Source: UBA937 sp031549725 (GTDB lineage: Bacteria; Spirochaetota; Spirochaetia; Treponematales; Breznakiellaceae). Taken from it: a stretch of 62,443 nucleotides of DNA. Positions 8,959 to 16,271 of the stretch are shown here, piece by piece; position 1 is the stretch's first letter; every line of letters starts with the position of its first letter. Both the position numbers and the translations under genes were made by a program. The stretch covers positions 1 through 62,443 of the forward strand of contig JAVBPH010000047.1 in NCBI GenBank assembly GCA_031549725.1, written 5' to 3'. The notes beneath the pieces are model-generated. The model had not been told where the DNA came from. It saw only the letters and a program-made list of their open reading frames with translations, and searched no databases.

Positions 8959-11004
8959 TTATTCCGGAACCGAAAGATATAATCTGTATGTTGCGGTATA
9001 ATCTTCGGTGTTTCCAGGCTTCTCCGGTTCAATATTACTATCCCAGACCGCATATAAAGCCTCTATCATGACCGTACACTGTAATTCTGCGGGCAGCACA
9101 ATTTCTGTTTCAAAGGGATTATCCGGTCTTTCACCTAAACGGAATGTAACCGTATTATCCCCCCCAAGCCGTTCATAGGGCATGGGAGCATCGTAAATAA
9201 CCAGGGGAATATCCTGGTCTGCATTGCTGATAATGATGTTGAATTTCGACGGATTCCCCAGGGCGTTCATTGAAATCGAAAGAAACCGCCGGTCCAGGTA
9301 TTCCGTACTGACCAGGTCCACCTGCAAAACCCGTTCCGAATCTCTGAGCTCCGTAATAACCTGTCTGAAGGGGGCAGGGGGTTTTGTAATCGTAATAAAT
9401 ATCCCAAGGCCTGCCAGAAGGACAATGGTTATACCGATAATTGACAGCTGTTCAATGGTTCTGCTCTTTAAATCCTTATCGCTCCGGCCATGCCGGAAAA
9501 GCAGGATGATCCGGTTCGCCATAAGTATCAGCGGCAGGGCAATACATGCAATGAAAAGGGTAATGTACAGGTTATTCGATGTCATCATCGTTGCCAGCGC
9601 CGGGCTGTTGGTGGTTATTACATTGATCAGGGCTCCGCTTATCTGGAGCGGAACCGCGATGGTACAAATAAGCACAATCCATGGATTGGTAATAACCGCC
9701 CCCAGAAGGGTAAAGATAAATGCCCAGAGGAAAATCGGTACAAAGGTAATATCCAAAAATACCGCAACCATAGTCCCAATAACCACCAGGACCACCGCGG
9801 AATTGCCGTAGAAGCGGTCCTTTCTGGGGATCCAGAACCGGTAAAATATGGGCACGCAAAGGTTGTAAAAGCAGAGGGCAATAAAAATCTTTATGAAGAT
9901 ACTTATATAATCCGTATGCCAGGCGGGTATGCTGAATATTTTCCGTACAAGAAAATATATCTGGTCCGAGACAATCAGGCTGGCTACCAGGATAAGAAAG
10001 TGGAGCAATATGATCCATGACCGTTTTAAGAAAACCCTCCACTGAACCACCAGAATGTACCTGTGGGTTAAGGAATATACCAGAAAAGCCACCAGGGCCA
10101 GCATAGCAATAGCTAAAAATACCAGCACCGTAAAAATTTCACTGAAATAAATTGTTTTATTAAATGCATTCAGGAAAGAATAATGGGAGTCATAGTTTTC
10201 GGAGGAAACTTTTATTTTTGAAATAAATTCCATCAAAGCATCACCGCATAGTTCCGCTGAAAAGGGATTTAATTCTGATTGACTGCCCTCAATCAGCAGT
10301 CCGGGAAAATACAATGACTGGATTTTTTCCAGGGTTATTATGCTTTGAATCAAATTTAGTTTGTACAGCTCGTTGTATTTAACATACAGCGAATAAGGGA
10401 TGGAAAGCGATTCAAATTCATCCGTCAGGGGTTCTAATACATTCAGGGGAGTAATAATTCCATTGGAGCCATGGTGGATGGTCAGCTTATCCGGCGCAAA
10501 GGGCAGATTCATATAAAACAGGATAACATTTTCCGGAGTATCATATATTGAGCAGAGATCGGCCAGGCCAATATTCCGTACATCCGGAACATTCCCGGGC
10601 AGCCTGGAATATTCATCCCCCAAAAATGCAATTCGTACATCCAGGGGAGGGCTGCTTTTTTGCAGCTGTTCCGCCAGGTTTAATGCCGCCTGGATATCGA
10701 ACCGTACTATTTCGGGAGTATCCTGGACTGTGGTAAGGGGAACCGCCAGGACAAATTGTTCCTGGATATTCTCGGGATTATCATTTTTTGACGGATAAAA
10801 AATATGAATGGATTTGCCGAAACCGCCCTGGCTTTCAAAGAGAGAACGTTCTTCATAAACAATTTGTTTTTCATCCAGGGAAGCTTTGATAAAATCAAGC
10901 CTCAGATTTTCCAGTTCCCGGCTTTTATCATTCCCATAGGCCGGAAAAGAAACCATCAGCATAGACAACAGCAAAAACATCAATAATTTTAGATATTTAT
11001 CCAC
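8959..11004 (-). CDS. Multi-pass membrane protein with an N-terminal periplasmic domain (degenerate M28 peptidase-like?)
   Basis: The protein has 681 residues. A signal peptide (about 1-24, ending PAYG) is followed by a soluble region to about residue 285. About eight hydrophobic segments lie between residues 290 and 530, and a beta-rich tail of about 140 residues follows. In the soluble part, QFVLAVPL and VRIAFLGDEYSRLPG resemble strands around the active site of M28 aminopeptidases, and a peptidase domain followed by many membrane helices recalls the Fxna-type family. I do not see the zinc-ligand set, so an inactive relative is more likely. It has a single-gene transcription unit. Substrate and role are unknown. 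Confidence 0.7.
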   Translation of the reverse strand: MDKYLKLLMFLLLSMLMVSFPAYGNDKSRELENLRLDFIKASLDEKQIVYEERSLFESQGGFGKSIHIFYPSKNDNPENIQEQFVLAVPLTTVQDTPEIVRFDIQAALNLAEQLQKSSPPLDVRIAFLGDEYSRLPGNVPDVRNIGLADLCSIYDTPENVILFYMNLPFAPDKLTIHHGSNGIITPLNVLEPLTDEFESLSIPYSLYVKYNELYKLNLIQSIITLEKIQSLYFPGLLIEGSQSELNPFSAELCGDALMEFISKIKVSSENYDSHYSFLNAFNKTIYFSEIFTVLVFLAIAMLALVAFLVYSLTHRYILVVQWRVFLKRSWIILLHFLILVASLIVSDQIYFLVRKIFSIPAWHTDYISIFIKIFIALCFYNLCVPIFYRFWIPRKDRFYGNSAVVLVVIGTMVAVFLDITFVPIFLWAFIFTLLGAVITNPWIVLICTIAVPLQISGALINVITTNSPALATMMTSNNLYITLFIACIALPLILMANRIILLFRHGRSDKDLKSRTIEQLSIIGITIVLLAGLGIFITITKPPAPFRQVITELRDSERVLQVDLVSTEYLDRRFLSISMNALGNPSKFNIIISNADQDIPLVIYDAPMPYERLGGDNTVTFRLGERPDNPFETEIVLPAELQCTVMIEALYAVWDSNIEPEKPGNTEDYTATYRLYLSVPE

Positions 11005-11158
11005 CGAACAAACATAGTCCTTGAAATTAGTATCGTCAAGTAACGTTTCCGCCGGGCATATCTAAAATCTAACCGGGTTTTTGGAGGTGCCCTAAATCCG
11101 GAACAAAAGGTTCTTGTCCGGTACTGACAGGATTATCCGGTTTTTATATAATATATTA

Positions 11159-11809
11159 ATGATGAGAAATATAAAAAAACATATCGGTGTTTTATTCGTT
11201 ATATTTTTATTTATTTCCTGTTCCCAGAATAATCCAAAAATAACCGAAGGGTATATCGGCCTTTGTTATTATAACAATTCGGGAAGAACCGAGGAACGGT
11301 ACTACGTTTTTGTGGTGCCGTCGGATGATGATGGAATTGAAGATATTGAAGAGATGTATATTTCCCATGAAAAAGAAGGACTGGAATGGAAGCTGGCCAC
11401 CGCGGACTGGATTTCCATTGATGCCGCAGGCAAGACCTGGATTGGCACCCATAACCTTGCCATGATGGACGGGGAAAAACTGCCCAGGGGAGTATTCAAA
11501 ATAGAATTGATTGATAAAGCCGGTATGACCGGTACAACCCAGGTAACCTTTGATGTCCGGGATTCAAAATATTCCTTTCCAAAATTTTCTATTGAAAACG
11601 GAAGATATACCATCGTTTCGGAATATCCGGTAAATTATTTTTTATGTTATAATGAGTCCGGAGCCTTTATACGGACCATACAGCTTGAACATACCGAAGG
11701 CGAAATAACATCCCTTTCGCTGCCCCGGGACGCCAGGACGGTGGCTCTTTGGGCAGAAGCGCCGGATATGTTTATTTCTGCCCTAACGGAAATGGCCGCG
11801 GTCAGGTAA
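11159..11809 (+). CDS. Lipoprotein of unknown function
   Basis: A short lipoprotein signal (Arg-Asn-Ile-Lys-Lys, then a hydrophobic run) ends Leu-Phe-Ile-Ser before Cys21. Two adjacent ATGs (11159 and 11162) are candidate starts. A TTG at 11114 would add 15 residues and is less likely, because it puts extra sequence before the charged start of the signal. The mature part is about 195 residues, beta-rich, with an acidic stretch DDDGIEDIEEMY near residue 60. The order of strands suggests an Ig-like or lipocalin-like fold, but no family is recognised. A palindrome lies 20 bases after the stop. Confidence 0.75.
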   Translation: MMRNIKKHIGVLFVIFLFISCSQNNPKITEGYIGLCYYNNSGRTEERYYVFVVPSDDDGIEDIEEMYISHEKEGLEWKLATADWISIDAAGKTWIGTHNLAMMDGEKLPRGVFKIELIDKAGMTGTTQVTFDVRDSKYSFPKFSIENGRYTIVSEYPVNYFLCYNESGAFIRTIQLEHTEGEITSLSLPRDARTVALWAEAPDMFISALTEMAAVR

Positions 11810-11828
11810 AATAGTTTTGGATTTTTAG

Positions 11829-11871
11829 GGAACCGCTGATTAATGCTCTCTGGGCATTAATCAGCGGTTCC
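11829..11871. repeat. Palindrome, family GGAACCGCTGATT
   Basis: A perfect 18-base-pair hairpin: arms GGAACCGCTGATTAATGC and its reverse complement, with a 7-base loop TCTCTGG. The stem and almost the same loop occur in pieces at 8131-8258. The preceding bases TTTTAGG are also shared with the start of the 8131 element. It lies downstream of a lipoprotein gene and has no T-tract. Confidence 0.85.
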
Positions 11872-11924
11872 TTGGCAGTACTGTTATAGTTCTGGTTTGG
11901 TTTTTTGAAATTAATCAGCAGCAA

Positions 11925-11960
11925 GGAACACTTCCAAAAACTTCAGTTTTTGGAGGTTCC
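11925..11960. repeat. Hairpin GGAAC...CCAAAAACT upstream of trmB
   Basis: An inverted repeat with arms CCAAAAACT and AGTTTTTGG around a 2-base loop, flanked by GGAA and TTCC that also pair. It shares the outer GGAAC of the neighbouring palindrome and the Ca4-5 core of the TTCAAAA family. It sits about 20 bases before the trmB start and could affect its expression. Confidence 0.6.
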
Positions 11961-11981
11961 TATAAATTAAGTGGAAGTGTA

Positions 11982-12710
11982 ATGGACAACGGATTGAGCC
12001 AGGAAATAAAACAGCCCGAAGAATCCTCCCCCAGGATAAAAAGCTACGTGTTAAGGGCCGGCAGAATGAGTACCGCCCAGCGTCGTTCCTATGAAAATTT
12101 GAAGGATATCTATAGTATTCCCTTTTCGGAAACCATCGTGTCCCCGGATGAATATTTTAAAAACCACAATCCCCTGATTATTGAAATTGGATTTGGTATG
12201 GGCATCGCCACCGCCATGATTGCCGGGGCAAACCCCGGAAAAAATTATCTTGGCCTGGAGGTCCACCGGCCGGGAATAGGCCGGCTTCTTTGGGAAATCG
12301 ATAAACGGAAAATCAGCAATATCAGAATAATAGAACATGATGCGGTGGAGGTGTTGGAAAAAATGATCCGCCCGGAAACCGTGGATGGGTTCCATATTTT
12401 TTTCCCCGATCCCTGGCCAAAGAAACGGCATCATAAACGCCGGCTTATCCAGCATCCCTTTACGGATTTGCTGGCCCGGAAACTGGTACCCGGGGGGTAC
12501 CTTTATTTTGTCAGCGACTGGGTCGAGTACGGGGACTGGGCTTTAAGGGAACTGACCGCCACCCCGGGGTTATTCAATGAATACCCGGGATTTGCGCCCC
12601 ATCAAGCCTGGAGACCCGAAACCAAGTTTGAATTAAAGGGAATTAAAAAACAGCACGAAGTTAAAGAGTTATTATTCAAAAAGGGGAATATGCAGAATGG
12701 CCCAGGATGA
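11982..12710 (+). CDS. trmB: tRNA (guanine-N7-)-methyltransferase
   Basis: TrmB transfers a methyl group from S-adenosylmethionine to N7 of G46 in the variable loop of tRNA. The SAM-binding loop is EIGFGMGIATAM (about residue 67), followed by YLGLEVHRPG. The family signature FFPDPWPKKRHHKRRL lies near residues 143-158. Its length of 242 is normal. An N-terminal 40-residue lead, SYVLRAGRMSTAQRRSYE, is typical of the family (Arg-rich, tRNA contact). The stop overlaps the start of ligA by 14 bases, so the two genes are translated from one message. Confidence 0.93.
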   Translation: MDNGLSQEIKQPEESSPRIKSYVLRAGRMSTAQRRSYENLKDIYSIPFSETIVSPDEYFKNHNPLIIEIGFGMGIATAMIAGANPGKNYLGLEVHRPGIGRLLWEIDKRKISNIRIIEHDAVEVLEKMIRPETVDGFHIFFPDPWPKKRHHKRRLIQHPFTDLLARKLVPGGYLYFVSDWVEYGDWALRELTATPGLFNEYPGFAPHQAWRPETKFELKGIKKQHEVKELLFKKGNMQNGPG

Positions 12711-14670
12711 AAAAAAGAAAAGAGCCCGGGAACTGGAAACGTTAATCCGGGGGTATTCCGCTTCGTATTACAATGGTGAGGCGGAGATATCTGATAAAGA
12801 ATTCGATGACCTTTGGGATGAGCTGAAAAAAATTGATCCCGGGAACCCGGTTCTGACAGAGGTTGGCGGGGATTCGGTGGATGGCTTTCCCAAGGCGGAA
12901 CATATTATTCCCATGGGGAGCCAGGACAAAGCTGCCAACCCAGGGGAATTCCTGGAATGGGCAGAAAAAATGCATCCCGGTTCATATGTGGTTCAGTACA
13001 AATTGGACGGAGCCAGCCTGGACCTGCAGTACACCCGGGGGATCCTGTCCAAAGCCGTAACCCGGGGAAAAAATAAAGTCGGCGACGACATAACTCCAAA
13101 CGCAAAAAGGATGAAGGGTATCGTAACAAAACTGGACCTTCCCTTTACCGGAGGAATCCGGGGAGAAGTGATCATGACCCACGAAGTGTGGGGAGAAAAA
13201 TACCGGGACAAGGCAAACTGCAGGAATGCCGCCAACGGTATCATGCGCCGGAAGGACGGCCTGGGCAACGAAGATTTAAATTTTATCTGCTATGATGCCT
13301 CCAGTCCGGGGGATGATGATTATTTCACCGATGAAATAGAAAAAATCAAATGGCTCCGGGACCGGGGATTTGCGGTTACCGATACCAAGGAATTCCTTGA
13401 CCCCAGGGATGTGGTGGCGTACCGGGCAAAAATTTCCGAAAAAAGAAAGGAGCTTTCTTTTGATATTGACGGGCTGGTAGTTAAGGACAGGAAGATCAAT
13501 ATGGCCGACCTCCGCAGGGACCGTCCCGAGCGGCAGATAGCCTTTAAATTTGAACTCGAAGTTGCGGTGAGTATGCTCGCCGATGTGGAATGGAGTGAAA
13601 ATGGTGCAACCTATACTCCCATTGGAATTGTGGATCCCCCGGTGCGGCTGGCGGGAACCACGGTCCAGCGGGCAAACCTGAACAACCCGGGGTTGATCAG
13701 GTCCATGGGATTAAAAATAGGTTCCCTGGTAACTATTGTAAAACGGGGTGAAATTATCCCGAAGATTGAAGGACTGGCGGTGGACAATGAAAAAAATACC
13801 GGAGACCAAAAAGAAATCGGTATTCCAAGGGAATGCGGGACCTGCCATACCGCCCTGGTGGATGCGGGAACCAGACTGTACTGCCCTAATATAGAATGTA
13901 AAAAGCGGCTGCTGCACCGGCTGGAAAAATGGGTGGGGGTTCTGGATATCCGGGAATTGGGAGAAAAATTAATCCGGCAGCTGTATGAAAAGGATCGGGT
14001 GCATCAGATTGAAGACCTGTATACATTAACCGCGGAGGAACTTGCCGGTTACGACCGGATGGGTGATGCATCCGCGGCAAAGGTGGTCCGGCATATCATG
14101 GCCCCCAGGGAATTGTCCCTGGCAGCATTTATCGCGGGGTTTGATTTTGAAGGGGTGGGGGAAACCATCATGGACAAGGTTACCGATGCGGGGTTTAACA
14201 CTCTGGAAAAACTGGAAAATGCATCGGTAAGCGATTTGGCGGAGGTATTCGGCCTTGGGGAAATCACCGCAAAAACCATCGCCGACGGGATTATCGAAGC
14301 AAAACCCCATATGGATGCGGTCCTGGCCAGGAAGGTTATTTCAATCAAAAAGCCCCCCGCCGGGGATGAACAGCCCTTGAAGGGATATTCATTCTGTTTT
14401 ACCGGGGAGCTCCTGAGCATGAAAAGAAGCGAAGGGGAAGCTAAAATTAAGGCCCTGGGAGGAACCGCAAAATCATCGGTCACCAGGGATCTTTCCTTTC
14501 TTGTTACCAACAACCCGGGATCCGGGTCGGGAAAAAACAAAAAAGCGGAGGAACTGGGAATACCTATTATAAATGAGGAAGTCCTGCTGGCTATAATCAA
14601 GGATCCATCAAAGGCTGAAACATTCACAAAACCCCGGGTAACTATTACCCAGGGTAATCTGTTTGATTAG
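12697..14670 (+). CDS. ligA: NAD-dependent DNA ligase, divergent LigA type
   Basis: Domains in order: Ia-like region (ISDKEFDDLWDELKKIDPG), adenylation domain with the nucleophile Lys in YKLDGAS (about residue 105), OB fold, a Cys4 zinc finger (CGTCHTALV...CPNIECKK, about 390-410), helix-hairpin-helix repeats (about 430-530) and a C-terminal BRCT domain (about 560-645). These are the parts of LigA, which seals nicks using NAD. The sequence is unusual: the normally invariant NPRNAAAGSLRQ segment reads CRNAANGIMRRKDG, and the ligase body is only about 657 residues. It could be a second, divergent ligase beside a standard one elsewhere. The gene overlaps trmB and is followed at once by the paralogous membrane-protein pair. 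Confidence 0.88.
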   Translation: MAQDEKKKRARELETLIRGYSASYYNGEAEISDKEFDDLWDELKKIDPGNPVLTEVGGDSVDGFPKAEHIIPMGSQDKAANPGEFLEWAEKMHPGSYVVQYKLDGASLDLQYTRGILSKAVTRGKNKVGDDITPNAKRMKGIVTKLDLPFTGGIRGEVIMTHEVWGEKYRDKANCRNAANGIMRRKDGLGNEDLNFICYDASSPGDDDYFTDEIEKIKWLRDRGFAVTDTKEFLDPRDVVAYRAKISEKRKELSFDIDGLVVKDRKINMADLRRDRPERQIAFKFELEVAVSMLADVEWSENGATYTPIGIVDPPVRLAGTTVQRANLNNPGLIRSMGLKIGSLVTIVKRGEIIPKIEGLAVDNEKNTGDQKEIGIPRECGTCHTALVDAGTRLYCPNIECKKRLLHRLEKWVGVLDIRELGEKLIRQLYEKDRVHQIEDLYTLTAEELAGYDRMGDASAAKVVRHIMAPRELSLAAFIAGFDFEGVGETIMDKVTDAGFNTLEKLENASVSDLAEVFGLGEITAKTIADGIIEAKPHMDAVLARKVISIKKPPAGDEQPLKGYSFCFTGELLSMKRSEGEAKIKALGGTAKSSVTRDLSFLVTNNPGSGSGKNKKAEELGIPIINEEVLLAIIKDPSKAETFTKPRVTITQGNLFD

Positions 14671-14678
14671 GATTGGAT

Positions 14679-15350
14679 ATGGAAAAGAAACGGAGCCTGG
14701 GAATAGGAAAGTTTTTCCGGAGTATTATCTTAACAGTTTTTATTCTGATCCTGGCCGGATCATTCGTTGTTTTTTATTATCTCCGGGAGCAGCAGAAGAT
14801 CATTCAAAATCTGGAAGACCGGATAAAAAACCTGAAAGAGACCTCCGTGCCCCTCCGGTTTATGATCCTGCCGGATAATGAAGGAATTATCAAAGCCCGG
14901 TTCCGGTTTTATTCAGCCGATGGAAAGGAAATATCGGTTTTTGAGCAAGCCTGGGAAGGGGATGAACTGGTGATCGATTCCATGGTGGTTCCCGTGGCTG
15001 ATAAATACATAGCTTTCCCAAGCAAGGTTTTTACCGATGCGGTGGCTCCCCGGGACGGGATGCTGCTGTTCAGTTTCTATGACCGGCAGGGCTTTCCTGA
15101 AATATACGGCTATGACGGCCTGGATGAAAATACCCGGCAATCATTAAAGGAACTTTTCCAGCAGGTGATAAGTATAGAATCAATCCGGGAGGATCTTCCC
15201 TTTCAGGTGAATGTCCGTGAAAAGGAACTGGAAAAAAACATGTTTGGAAACGCGGTCCATGATATTAAAAGGATTAAAACCTTTGAAAAAGGCCGGGTAT
15301 ATGCATTGGCCGTACATACCAAGGGCGGGATCGAAATAATTGAGGAATAG
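14679..15350 (+). CDS. Membrane-anchored protein, paralogue of the next gene
   Basis: About 223 residues with one transmembrane helix near residues 13-35, followed by a short coiled coil (EQQKIIQNLEDRIKNL). A soluble domain carries the pattern ARFRFYSADGKEI, then DELVIDSMVVPVADKYIAFP, and GNAVHDIKRI near the C-terminus. The next protein has matching segments (MRLEFYDPSNPG, DIYFDSMVLNF and GSAVHKRV), so the two are tandem paralogues. ATG 14679 is chosen; TTG 14673 is an alternative. It is probably a periplasmic domain on a single anchor. The function is unknown. Confidence 0.75.
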   Translation: MEKKRSLGIGKFFRSIILTVFILILAGSFVVFYYLREQQKIIQNLEDRIKNLKETSVPLRFMILPDNEGIIKARFRFYSADGKEISVFEQAWEGDELVIDSMVVPVADKYIAFPSKVFTDAVAPRDGMLLFSFYDRQGFPEIYGYDGLDENTRQSLKELFQQVISIESIREDLPFQVNVREKELEKNMFGNAVHDIKRIKTFEKGRVYALAVHTKGGIEIIEE

Positions 15351-15359
15351 GAAAGAAAT

Positions 15360-16271
15360 ATGAAAGAGCCACAAATTGTGTTCCTGGACATCATTGAAAA
15401 AGTTTCGTCGGTTTTAACTTTTTTATTTACCAGCCCTCCGGGAATTCTTATCCTGATTGCATCGGTGGTGCTTATCGTTCTAATGTGGATTTCCTATACC
15501 GTCCACAGGGCTTCCCTATTATCTAAAATTGTGGGAAAGCCCTTCAATGCGGGATCCGCATTTCTTGCGGTGATGGAAGCCCTAGGGAAGATTGCAGGAA
15601 AAATTATTTTCTGGCTTCCCGCCCTGGCCATGATAACCCTGATTACGGTGAGTGTGATCACCCTGGGAAGTACTATTTCCAGGGTGGAAGAATCCATGAA
15701 GGCGGCCCAAAAAATCAAAGATCTCAGCACCCTGGTAAAAAATCTGGACAGGAATTATAAGGTGGCGGATGTTCATATTTTGTCCGTCGAAAACGGTGCC
15801 ACAAAAATGCGGCTGGAATTTTATGACCCCTCGAATCCCGGAAATCCTCTGGAGAAAAAAGAACTGGTTGTTCCTGGCCGGGATATTTATTTTGATTCCA
15901 TGGTTCTCAATTTTGATTATTCCCAAATTTCTGAAGGCCGGAAAATCAATATTGCTATCCCCTACAGGATTTTCAGCGAAAAAATTCCCCAGCGGGAAGG
16001 GATCCCCCTGGGAGCCCAGGACATTATGGGAACCCCCTATATATTCAACCGGTCCGATACGGACATCTACGGGCTGGCCCCGGATGTTTACAGACAGCGC
16101 CTGGCAGAATTTATGGAACTTATCAGGGATGAAGAAATATCCCGGCGGGAAGGAATTATCCGGTCGGTATACGGCAGTGCGGTCCACAAAAGGGTCAACC
16201 CCGGGGATCATCTGGAAATAAGGACTGAACAAACCGGAGGAGTTGTTTTAAGGGATGTGAAACCATTTTGA
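15360..16271 (+). CDS. Membrane protein with two transmembrane helices, paralogue of the previous gene
   Basis: The protein has 303 residues. It has two hydrophobic segments, about residues 18-48 and 80-104, a short coiled region (VEESMKAAQKIKDLSTLVKN), and a C-terminal soluble domain of about 175 residues homologous to that of the preceding gene (EFYDPSNPG, DIYFDSMV, GSAVHKRV). The start ATG follows AGGAAAG. The stop overlaps the TTG start of hrpB by 4 bases (TTGA). I see no enzyme motif. The tight packing of the pair between ligA and hrpB suggests a shared message; any joint function is inference only. Confidence 0.78.
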   Translation: MKEPQIVFLDIIEKVSSVLTFLFTSPPGILILIASVVLIVLMWISYTVHRASLLSKIVGKPFNAGSAFLAVMEALGKIAGKIIFWLPALAMITLITVSVITLGSTISRVEESMKAAQKIKDLSTLVKNLDRNYKVADVHILSVENGATKMRLEFYDPSNPGNPLEKKELVVPGRDIYFDSMVLNFDYSQISEGRKINIAIPYRIFSEKIPQREGIPLGAQDIMGTPYIFNRSDTDIYGLAPDVYRQRLAEFMELIRDEEISRREGIIRSVYGSAVHKRVNPGDHLEIRTEQTGGVVLRDVKPF

